A stretch of DNA of 21,649 nt, taken from NCBI GenBank assembly GCA_003486385.1, contig DNFT01000126.1:1-21649 (forward strand), given 5' to 3'. The notes beneath the pieces were generated by a model that was not told the DNA's origin, ran no database searches, and saw only the letters and a list, made by a program, of their open reading frames with translations. The first letter of the stretch is position 1, and every line of letters begins with the position of its first letter. Both the position numbers and the translations under genes were made by a program. Source of the stretch: Eubacterium sp. Its GTDB lineage: Bacteria; Bacillota; Clostridia; Lachnospirales; Lachnospiraceae. Positions 16,107 to 21,649 of the stretch are shown one piece after another.

Positions 16107-16343
16107 ATGACAGATTATGAGGTTGTAAAAGAGATAGAAGTACTTAGGGAGTTTGCTGCCGGGATACGTGCAGATTTGAGAAGATATATTGATAAGAACC
16201 CTATGGACAATTTTGCGGTAAACTTAAAAGAAGAAGTCGAAAAAATTTATCTGAATGTTTACGAGCTTGATAATTTAAAAGCTGCTTATATAGTTAGAGG
16301 AAAACTGCAAATGGTAAATGAAACATTGAAAACGCTGAGTTGA
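16107..16343 (+). CDS. Putative antitoxin of the zeta toxin (epsilon-like position)
   Basis: This is a 78-residue, all-helical, acidic protein (MTDYEVVKEIEVLREFAAGI, then KEEVEKIYLNVYELDNLKAA). ATG 16107 has AGGAGG seven bases upstream, whereas the longer frame from 16059 lacks a ribosome binding site. It ends 10 bp before the zeta toxin start. The size and helical character fit a helical-bundle antitoxin that blocks the ATP site of zeta, but I do not see clear sequence identity to the pSM19035 epsilon protein. The call rests on position, size and helicity. Confidence 0.6.
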   Translation: MTDYEVVKEIEVLREFAAGIRADLRRYIDKNPMDNFAVNLKEEVEKIYLNVYELDNLKAAYIVRGKLQMVNETLKTLS

Positions 16344-16353
16344 GGTGAAAAAT

Positions 16354-17400
16354 ATGAGAGAAGTGGAAGATTTTTCTCAATCTGAGTTTGATGAAATATA
16401 TAACGGTTTGAAGTGTTGTGCAATAAAGGAAGCAAATGCAGTGGATTTTCCGAAAGCAATAATACTTGGTGGACAGCCAGGAGCAGGAAAGTCAAGCTTA
16501 ATAACTCAATTATGCGTCAGACAAAATAAAAATGTAGTTGTGATATCGGGTGATGATTTTAGAAAAGAACATCCCCGTTTCAACCAGCTATATGCTCAAT
16601 ACGGTGATGATTATGTGGATTATACACAGAAGTTTTCGTCGCAGGTAACAGAAAGACTGATAGATGAGCTTTCAAGAGAAAAATATAATCTTATCATTGA
16701 AGGTACACTTAGAACATCGGCTGTGCCAATAAGAACAGCAGAGCTGTTAAAGAGCAGAGGATATCATGTGGAGCTTGCTGTTATGGCTGTGCCCCCGATA
16801 CTGTCATATGTTGGTACGATTGAACGGTATGAGAGAATGAAAGAAATTGGTACTACACCAAGAATGACAACAAAGCTGCAGCATGACAATACAGTTAATG
16901 CTATTGTCGAGAGTATTGAGAAGGTATATAAGTCGGGCGTGTTTGATGATATTTCTCTTCAAAACAGAAAATCAGAATGTTTATACCGAATGACTGATAC
17001 TCCCGATATACATCCCGGTACAGTGCTGCAGCATGAACATAACAGGAACATTACGGCAGAGGAAAGCAGTTATCTTGATAATGTCGTAGAATATATTGAG
17101 GATAGGTGGAATGAGCATAGTGGTGTTTCAGCAGACGAACCGGAAGTTTTAACTGAAATGCGTGTGCAGGTGGCATATGCTCAGTTCAAGACGGCTCTTA
17201 GTGAAAATGGACTTCGTCTAACTGAAGCTGTATTGGATAATTTAAGTGAACTGGTCAAGTCTACCGGCAGGATATGGAAGCTTGAGGATATTGCACAAGC
17301 CTACACAAAAGGTGGAAATATAAATCAATATATATCGGAAATTGGAAATGAACTTAAAAATCAGCAGCTGGAAATGATGGAGACACAACCGGAAATATGA
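16354..17400 (+). CDS. Zeta toxin family protein (UDP-N-acetylglucosamine kinase type)
   Basis: Zeta toxins phosphorylate UDP-N-acetylglucosamine and so poison cell-wall synthesis unless held by an antitoxin. ATG 16354 has GAGG eight bases upstream. In the 348-residue product, Walker A GGQPGAGKS places its lysine at residue 46, SGDDFRKEHP puts D at 67, IIEGTLRTS puts E at 116, and IERYERM puts R at 158, followed by TTPR at 170. These coincide with, or fall within one residue of, the catalytic K46, D67, E116, R158 and R171 known for pSM19035 zeta. The protein is about 60 residues longer than zeta; the helical C-terminal extension (about 240-348) has no recognised motif. It is likely active and forms an addiction cassette with the preceding gene. 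Confidence 0.87.
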   Translation: MREVEDFSQSEFDEIYNGLKCCAIKEANAVDFPKAIILGGQPGAGKSSLITQLCVRQNKNVVVISGDDFRKEHPRFNQLYAQYGDDYVDYTQKFSSQVTERLIDELSREKYNLIIEGTLRTSAVPIRTAELLKSRGYHVELAVMAVPPILSYVGTIERYERMKEIGTTPRMTTKLQHDNTVNAIVESIEKVYKSGVFDDISLQNRKSECLYRMTDTPDIHPGTVLQHEHNRNITAEESSYLDNVVEYIEDRWNEHSGVSADEPEVLTEMRVQVAYAQFKTALSENGLRLTEAVLDNLSELVKSTGRIWKLEDIAQAYTKGGNINQYISEIGNELKNQQLEMMETQPEI

Positions 17401-17441
17401 GATTATATAAGATACAAAAAGTACTTTTTTTATGCCTTTTG

Positions 17442-17473
17442 AAAGTAGACAAAATGCTTATTTTGTCCACTTT
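17442..17473. terminator. Hairpin after the zeta gene
   Basis: AAAGTAGACAAAAT and ATTTTGTCCACTTT form a 14-bp stem with one A/C mismatch and a GCTT loop, 41 bp after the zeta stop. A shorter palindrome (AAAAAGTACTTTTT, 17416-17429) lies just before it. There is no T-tract after the stem, so terminator versus operator is open. The rest of 17474-17625 is AT-rich with no gene. Confidence 0.45.
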
Positions 17474-17625
17474 TGATACAAGGACATCTTACATAAAATG
17501 CTAGAAAAATGCAACAAAAAATTTAAAATTTATTAATAATATTTATTAAGCTGTTATAAATATAGAGAACGTACAATAATCTTTGCTGTGATAGTTTAGT
17601 ATCTACATGATATGGAGAATAAAAA

Positions 17626-18282
17626 ATGACGTGGTTTGAATTGATATTTGACATACTGTTTATTTTATTTGTAATACATATAAGAAAAAAAATAAAAATT
17701 AGAAAAGATTATAAAAAGAAGAATTATAATAATAATATGCGATATGCAGCGTGGAAGAACAAAGAGCAAGATTTCATAAAAAAAGATACAGCTGTAAGTG
17801 GAAACATGGATAAAAAATATTATAAATATTACACATTGATGAATTCATTGCTTACACCCACGGAACAGAAATTTTACACGCAATTAAGGCAAGCATTAAA
17901 ACAGTATAATGTAGAAATACACTATAAAGTAAGGCTGGCTGATATTTTTAGGGTAAAATATATTAATGAATATTATTCAGTTAATCTTCAAAGGATTGCA
18001 GCTAAACATATGGATTTCGTTATAACAGAGGTAGATATAGCAAAGCCGATTTTGGCTATTGAACTGGATGATTATACGCATGATTTTGCAACAAGTCAAA
18101 AAAATGATACTTTTAAAAATGAATTATATGCAGATGCGGGTATAAAGCTATTACGCATTAAAGTTTGTGATATATACGATTTTTCAGATATAAAAAAGTT
18201 GCTGGAAAGATATATGCTGACTCCAACTATTGAGAATGTTTGTGATAGTGTTAAGGCTGAGGAGGGGGATGAGGTGAACTGA
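17626..18282 (+). CDS. Membrane-anchored DUF2726-like protein (restriction-nuclease fold)
   Basis: This is a 218-residue protein. Residues 3-20 are a hydrophobic helix (WFELIFDILFILFVIHI) followed by a very basic stretch, typical of an N-terminal membrane anchor with the rest in the cytoplasm. Residues about 75-205 match the DUF2726 pattern, a PD-(D/E)XK-like fold: LTPTEQKFY, then HMDFVI, ILAIELDDYTH, and AGIKLLRIK. A nuclease activity is predicted from the fold only. The ATG lies nine bases after GGAGAA. The TGA stop (18280-18282) is inside a ParB-site-like palindrome, so the gene end has been shaped by that DNA site. It converges with parB. Confidence 0.7.
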   Translation: MTWFELIFDILFILFVIHIRKKIKIRKDYKKKNYNNNMRYAAWKNKEQDFIKKDTAVSGNMDKKYYKYYTLMNSLLTPTEQKFYTQLRQALKQYNVEIHYKVRLADIFRVKYINEYYSVNLQRIAAKHMDFVITEVDIAKPILAIELDDYTHDFATSQKNDTFKNELYADAGIKLLRIKVCDIYDFSDIKKLLERYMLTPTIENVCDSVKAEEGDEVN

Positions 18283-18290
18283 GTTCACCT
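18272..18290. repeat. ParB-site-like 19-bp palindrome 3, between convergent genes
   Basis: AGGTGAACTGAGTTCACCT is a perfect 9+1+9 palindrome. It covers the last codons and stop of the DUF2726-like gene and ends 10 bp before the parB stop. Confidence 0.85.
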
Positions 18291-18300
18291 CATCTCCTGT

Positions 18301-19521
18301 TTAAAATAAATCCAGTTCAGATATTTCAGCAAGCAGTGAGAGTGCTTTATCAAGCTTTGCTGAATCGCAGGATAGCTTAGAAGCGGAGTATTCTGTGGCT
18401 TCTTTGATAAAACGTGAAGATAGACTAACTAAAGAATCGTATGTGATTTTTAGACTTCTTTTAGCCAGCATTTGCGATTTAAGTTCGGAATTTTCGGTTA
18501 ATATAGTTTTTTGCTGTGATTTTAGGTCATAGATTTGTTTTTTTAATTTAATAACTTCATCATTATTACCACCGGTCGAGTTATGGGGAGATGATAAATT
18601 TTCAATTGCAGCTTCCTGTATTTTAATCTGTTGATTAAGTTCCTGGTTGCTTTGAATAAGTTCATTTATCTGTCGGGTACTCAGGTCTTCATGTGTTTTG
18701 AAAATCTGATATATCTGCTTCTGGTCATCGGGTGTGAGCTGTGCGTAACCGGATGCGCTTGATAATGTGATATTGTTGTTGATAAATAAGCTTCGCAATT
18801 CAGGAATGAGGTTTTCAATAGAGTTGTACTTTGCCACCTGGCGGGGACTGATATTGAGGTTTTCGGCTATTTCACTATTTACGTTTATTTTATCAGAATG
18901 GTTGAGTGCTGCATTTTTAGCGTCATACAATTGTTTGAGCCTTGCTATAGCCTGAGCTGTTCTTGCCGGATTTTTTGCTCTTATCTCTTCGTTCGTAATA
19001 TATAAACGGATTTCGCTGTCTATGACGCTTGTGGGTATAGTTGACAAGTCAGTGTCACCAGATATATCATACTCAATTCCATCTTCTAAATAAATTACCC
19101 TACATGGAAATCCTTTTTCATAAGGAGCTACATTCTTCATATATAAGTCATAATCCGGATAATCTGTATTGCCGGAATACTTGTCAATCAGCATATTGAG
19201 AGCTGTGGCACGGCGGTGACCGGTCTCAATTATGTATATATCCTCTTCGCTTTCATAAACAACTACGAGGTTTTGCTGCAAGCCGAACTCTAAAATTGAC
19301 TTTGCAAGAGAGTCTATATCCTCAATAGGATAGCTGTTCTTTTTATTCATGCGAATCCGGCTGCGGGGAACCAGCTTAATCTCAAACGGATTTTTATCAT
19401 TATTATCAAGACGTTGCACTATGGAGGCAACAGTGCCGGCGTTGGTGCCCTGTTCGCCGGAAACGGCCACAGGTTGAGCTGCTGGATTAGTCAGCTGAAA
19501 ATTAAACTTTTGTTTTGCCAT
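18301..19521 (-). CDS. parB: ParB/Spo0J/RepB-family centromere-binding partition protein
   Basis: This is a 406-residue partition protein. The N-terminal ParB/CTPase-like domain is seen from about residue 45 (NPFEIKLVPRSRI, SLAKSILEFGLQQNLVVV) with ETGHRRATAL (99-108) as the family phosphate/CTP motif, commonly GERRxRA elsewhere. A helix-turn-helix lies at about 213-236 (VNSEIAENLNISPRQVAKYN). The C-terminal half has a long coiled coil, about 280-360 (QSNQELNQQIKIQEAAIENL, then LKKQIYDLKSQQK). This is not the chromosomal Spo0J type by motif or length. The start has AGAAAGGA upstream. It follows parA in one operon, and its likely targets are the 19-bp palindromes, two of which lie between parA and parB. 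Confidence 0.88.
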   Translation of the reverse strand: MAKQKFNFQLTNPAAQPVAVSGEQGTNAGTVASIVQRLDNNDKNPFEIKLVPRSRIRMNKKNSYPIEDIDSLAKSILEFGLQQNLVVVYESEEDIYIIETGHRRATALNMLIDKYSGNTDYPDYDLYMKNVAPYEKGFPCRVIYLEDGIEYDISGDTDLSTIPTSVIDSEIRLYITNEEIRAKNPARTAQAIARLKQLYDAKNAALNHSDKINVNSEIAENLNISPRQVAKYNSIENLIPELRSLFINNNITLSSASGYAQLTPDDQKQIYQIFKTHEDLSTRQINELIQSNQELNQQIKIQEAAIENLSSPHNSTGGNNDEVIKLKKQIYDLKSQQKTILTENSELKSQMLAKRSLKITYDSLVSLSSRFIKEATEYSASKLSCDSAKLDKALSLLAEISELDLF

Positions 19522-19545
19522 ATTGTTATATCCTTTCTGTAGATG

Positions 19546-19564
19546 AGGTGAACTGAGTTCACCT
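19546..19564. repeat. ParB-site-like 19-bp palindrome 4, between parA and parB
   Basis: Perfect copy AGGTGAACTGAGTTCACCT, 24 bp upstream of the parB start codon and close to its ribosome binding site, so ParB binding here could also tune its own expression. Confidence 0.85.
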
Positions 19565-19586
19565 GAAATGTTTTCATGTGTGAGTG

Positions 19587-19605
19587 AGGTGAACTCAGTT
19601 CACCT
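19587..19605. repeat. ParB-site-like 19-bp palindrome 5, between parA and parB
   Basis: Perfect copy in the opposite orientation (central C), 41 bp centre to centre from the previous site and 6 bp from the parA stop. Confidence 0.85.
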
Positions 19606-19611
19606 CATACC

Positions 19612-20466
19612 TTATGCGCCTATTGAGCGGCGGAGCATTGCGGACGTCTTATCATCGAGTATGCCAAGTTCAAGGATTAAATTGCTGTAATCAAAAACGG
19701 CATTGGTATTAGGGCAATACTCAAGCAGCGGGGTAAAATTAGTTTCCAGTTCGCTGATGTGAATATCTTTTCTAATTGGTGTTTCATAAAAACGTCCGCC
19801 AAGCTCATCGGTATAATTGGACTTGAGTGCTTTATATATATTCGTATTTATTTCCGCCTGGGTAATAAAAGCACCGCCAAATTTAATACTTTCAATATCA
19901 TGTTCATCTTTTATGTACAGCAATGTATCGATGGTTTCTCGAAGCCCTTTGTAAGAAAATCCTTCAAGCCTTACAGGCACAATGACGAGGTCGGAGATAA
20001 AAAGACTGTTGACTGTGAGAATGTCATTTGCAGGGGCATTGTCTATTAGAATAAAATCGTAACTATCACGAATGAGTGAAAGAGCTCTTTTTAAGATAAC
20101 ATTGTTGTTTCCGGTTTCATTTTTAGCAATATTTAGCTGCGTATTTTTGTGTCGTTTACTTGATGGTATGATATCAAGATTAGACACTGACGTGTGCCTG
20201 ATAAGTTTAGTAACATTTCCAAGGTCACGATATCTGTACTTAAAAAGCTCCGCTATATTGGGATGTTCAGGAATGACAAGTCCCTCTATTACATCCGGGC
20301 TATCTTCCTCATATTGACCTAACATCATAGATAGATTTGATTGTGAATCGAGGTCTACAATTAATACATGCTTTCCAAGATAGGCGAGCAGCTGAGCAAT
20401 TATACCTGTAGAGGTAGTTTTGCCTACCCCTCCCTTATTATTGATGATTGAAATTACTTTACACAT
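19612..20466 (-). CDS. parA: ParA-family partition ATPase
   Basis: This is a 284-residue partition ATPase with a deviant Walker A, NNKGGVGKTT (signature K11 and catalytic K16), the Walker A' segment VDLDSQSNLS, and Walker B-like FILIDNAPA. It lacks an N-terminal HTH domain, as in type Ib or chromosomal Soj-like ParAs, although its neighbour ParB is large. ATP-bound ParA coats the nucleoid and is released by ParB, moving the ParB-bound DNA (family knowledge). The start has GGAGG eight bases upstream. It is the first gene of the parA-parB operon, behind a good promoter and a leader palindrome. A five-site palindrome array lies further upstream. Confidence 0.93.
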   Translation of the reverse strand: MCKVISIINNKGGVGKTTSTGIIAQLLAYLGKHVLIVDLDSQSNLSMMLGQYEEDSPDVIEGLVIPEHPNIAELFKYRYRDLGNVTKLIRHTSVSNLDIIPSSKRHKNTQLNIAKNETGNNNVILKRALSLIRDSYDFILIDNAPANDILTVNSLFISDLVIVPVRLEGFSYKGLRETIDTLLYIKDEHDIESIKFGGAFITQAEINTNIYKALKSNYTDELGGRFYETPIRKDIHISELETNFTPLLEYCPNTNAVFDYSNLILELGILDDKTSAMLRRSIGA

Positions 20467-20504
20467 TTTATTTATCCTCCAATTAGGTAAGTTATTTAGA
20501 GGTA

Positions 20505-20516
20505 ATTACCGGTAAT
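20505..20516. promoter_or_regulatory. Palindrome in the parA leader, possible operator
   Basis: ATTACCGGTAAT is a perfect 12-bp palindrome overlapped by a second one, GGTAATTACC (20501-20510). It lies between the predicted parA transcription start and the ribosome binding site, a place suited to autoregulation. Confidence 0.4.
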
Positions 20517-20533
20517 GTGTTCTCTATATTTAT

Positions 20534-20562
20534 ATTATATCGTAAGATAGTATCCATGTCTA
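20534..20562 (-). promoter_or_regulatory. Predicted parAB promoter
   Basis: On the minus strand TAGACA (20562-20557) is separated by 17 bp from TATAAT (20539-20534), about 70 bp ahead of the parA start. Confidence 0.6.
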
Positions 20563-20639
20563 CAAAAATAGTGTCGGCATTTGCTATAAAATTGTCGACA
20601 TTATTTAAAAGTCTAAAATAATGAATTGTGAATAGGGGG

Positions 20640-20854
20640 AGGTGAACTGAGTTCATCTGAGAAGCCGCGGGAAAGCAGAGGTGAACTGAGTTCACCTGAG
20701 GAGCAGAGGAAAAGCAGAGGTGAACTGAGTTCACCTGATGGGCAGAGGAAAAGCAGAGGTGAACTGAGTTCACCTGAGGTGGTAGAGGAAAAGCGGAGGT
20801 GAACTGAGTTCACCTGAGGAGCCCCAGGAAAGTAGAGGCGAATTTTGGGCGTTC
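20640..20854. repeat. Array of 19-bp ParB-site-like palindromes (5 good, 1 decayed)
   Basis: Sites lie at 20640-20658 (one mismatch), 20679-20697, 20718-20736, 20757-20775 and 20797-20815, with a decayed copy at 20836-20854. The period is 39, 39, 39, 40 and 39 bp. The 20/21-bp spacers resemble one another (GAGGAGCAGAGGAAAAGCAG type), so the repeating unit is the full 39 bp. The layout upstream of parA is that of a plasmid centromere. Confidence 0.85.
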
Positions 20855-20865
20855 GAATAATAATA

Positions 20866-20894
20866 TTGATTGCGTGACATAATTATGCTATAAT
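20866..20894 (+). promoter_or_regulatory. Promoter of the Phd/ParE cassette
   Basis: TTGATT (20866-20871), a 17-bp spacer and TATAAT (20889-20894) with an extended -10 TGC just before it. It lies 27 bp ahead of the antitoxin start. Confidence 0.7.
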
Positions 20895-20921
20895 AATGAC
20901 ATGGAAGGAGAGGTGGATTTT

Positions 20922-21185
20922 ATGCCGACAATTATGCCGATTAGGGATTTGAGAAATACAAGTGAAATTTCAGAACTGGCACATAAAAAACAAGAGCCTA
21001 TTTTTATTACAAAAAATGGTTATAGTGACCTTGTTGTAATGAGTGTGGAACTTTATGAAAAAATTGTTCTTGAAAACAAAATTGATCAGGCTATATATGA
21101 ATCTGAATCAGAAGTTATGGAAGGTGCTAAGCCTATATCGTTAGATAATGCAATTGAAAGGCTGAACAAAAAATATTATGGATAA
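20922..21185 (+). CDS. Phd/YefM-family type II antitoxin
   Basis: This is an 87-residue antitoxin. MPTIMPIRDLRNTSEISELA followed by EPIFITKNGYSDLVVMSVELYE is the typical Phd/YefM DNA-binding N-terminus, and the C-terminal third is the disordered or helical toxin-binding tail. ATG 20922 is chosen because GGAGAGGTGG lies just upstream; ATG 20901 would place the ribosome binding site inside the gene. Its end overlaps the toxin start by 8 bp. The protein should repress its own promoter together with the toxin. Confidence 0.9.
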   Translation: MPTIMPIRDLRNTSEISELAHKKQEPIFITKNGYSDLVVMSVELYEKIVLENKIDQAIYESESEVMEGAKPISLDNAIERLNKKYYG

Positions 21186-21480
21186 GTATGAGGTAATGTT
21201 ATATCCGAAAGCATATAGAGATATAGATGATATATATGCGTACATTGCATTTGAAAAATTATCTCCTGAGAATGCCAAAGGGCAAACTGATAGAATCTGG
21301 AATGCAATTAAGTCATTAGAGAGATTTCCGGAATCACATCAGGAACGGCTAAATGGTAGATACGCAGGAAATGGTTACAAGCAGTTAATAATAGATAATT
21401 ACATTGCCATATATAAAATAGATAAGAATGCAAGGAGAGTTTATGTTGTAACAGTGCAGTATAAAGGGTGCAATCTCTGA
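21178..21480 (+). CDS. RelE/ParE-superfamily toxin
   Basis: This is a 100-residue toxin. The helical start (YPKAYRDIDDIYAYIAFEKL, SPENAKGQTDRIWNAIKSLE, RFPES) and the C-terminal strands (YKQLIIDNYIAIYKIDKNAR and VYVVTVQYKG) fit the RelE/ParE fold. Whether it cleaves ribosome-bound mRNA (RelE) or poisons gyrase (ParE) cannot be told from the sequence alone; the long helical hairpin and the RVYVVTV end lean to ParE-like. It overlaps the Phd-like gene (ATGGATAA) and is followed by a strong terminator. Confidence 0.88.
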   Translation: MDKYEVMLYPKAYRDIDDIYAYIAFEKLSPENAKGQTDRIWNAIKSLERFPESHQERLNGRYAGNGYKQLIIDNYIAIYKIDKNARRVYVVTVQYKGCNL

Positions 21481-21501
21481 ATAAAATTTAGATTTGATGA
21501 T

Positions 21502-21537
21502 AAGCAGACATGACAAAATTGTTATGTCTGCTTTTTT
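21502..21537 (+). terminator. Rho-independent terminator of the toxin-antitoxin operon
   Basis: Arms 21502-21516 and 21519-21533 (AAGCAGACATGACAA against TTGTTATGTCTGCTT) pair with a single wobble, and a run of six T (21532-21537) closes it. It is 21 bp after the toxin stop. Confidence 0.85.
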
Positions 21538-21595
21538 GAGGATTTTAACATTTGTCATATTTTTTATGAGGGATGATTTTTTATGCCTAGAGAGG

Positions 21596-21649
21596 AGGTG
21601 AACTGAGTTCACCTGATGGGCAGAGTAAAAGCAGAGGTGAACTGAGTTC
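21596..21649. repeat. Second array of ParB-site-like palindromes, cut by the window end
   Basis: There is a perfect site at 21596-21614, then a spacer GATGGGCAGAGTAAAAGCAG that differs by one base from a spacer of the first array, then a second site from 21635 cut at base 15. The period is 39 bp as in the first array, so the array probably continues past the window. Confidence 0.85.

Noticed and set aside
20492..20813. Minus-strand ORFs with repeated NSVHLCFSS-type peptides
   Set aside because: They are translations of the palindrome array, have no ribosome binding site and run over the parA promoter.
20640..20854. CRISPR array
   Set aside because: The repeats are 19-bp palindromes and the 20/21-bp spacers are near-copies of each other, so the true unit is 39 bp; no cas gene is present.

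Overview
The window looks like a chromosome segment of an anaerobic, AT-rich Firmicute, most likely a Lachnospiraceae/Clostridia member. The basis is protein style (AddAB instead of RecBCD, clostridial-type S8 protease, TypA), strong GGAGG-type ribosome binding sites, and heavy use of ATA, AGA and AGG codons. No rRNA or tRNA gene was seen.

Region 1 (1 to about 12,670) is chromosomal. It holds addB and addA (overlapping, one operon), an HTH plus helical-repeat regulator, a 567-bp gene-poor gap with a long perfect-looking hairpin and a few micro-ORFs, a cytoplasmic-looking subtilisin-family protease with a complete catalytic triad, and typA/bipA on the opposite strand. The protease and typA converge on a 60-bp REP/BIME-like inverted repeat that supplies the protease stop codon.

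Region 2 (about 12,700 to the end) is a plasmid-like or ICE-like replication and maintenance module and is visibly more AT-rich. It runs: a 50-codon small ORF, a DUF6075-like gene, a DUF3970-like gene, an unknown coiled-coil gene, a RepA_N-type replication initiator, a small zinc-ribbon gene, an antitoxin/zeta-toxin pair, a DUF2726-like nuclease-fold gene, then parB and parA on the minus strand, and a Phd/RelE-ParE toxin-antitoxin pair. No integrase, relaxase or conjugation gene is inside the window, so whether this is an integrated plasmid, an ICE or an IME cannot be decided here.

The most interesting structure is DNA-level. A 19-bp palindrome, AGGTGAACT-(G/C)-AGTTCACCT, occurs at least 12 times and only within region 2: twice inside the repA coding sequence, once at the 3' ends of the converging DUF2726 and parB genes (supplying the DUF2726 stop codon), twice between parA and parB, five times in a 39/40-bp-period array upstream of parA, and again in a second array that starts at the right end. 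I infer these are the ParB binding sites (parS/centromere) of a ParABS system distinct from the chromosomal Spo0J type. Separately, the linker of repA contains seven tandem 23-bp iterons built on a 21-bp palindrome, followed directly by a very AT-rich stretch, which looks like the replication origin embedded in the initiator gene. Origin iterons, melting region and two centromere-like sites therefore all lie within about 340 bp of one open reading frame.

Working model: RepA binds its own gene to start replication, ParA/ParB segregate the element through the dispersed palindromes, and two toxin-antitoxin cassettes (zeta type and Phd/ParE type) penalise loss. The second toxin-antitoxin cassette sits between two parts of what appears to be one palindrome array.
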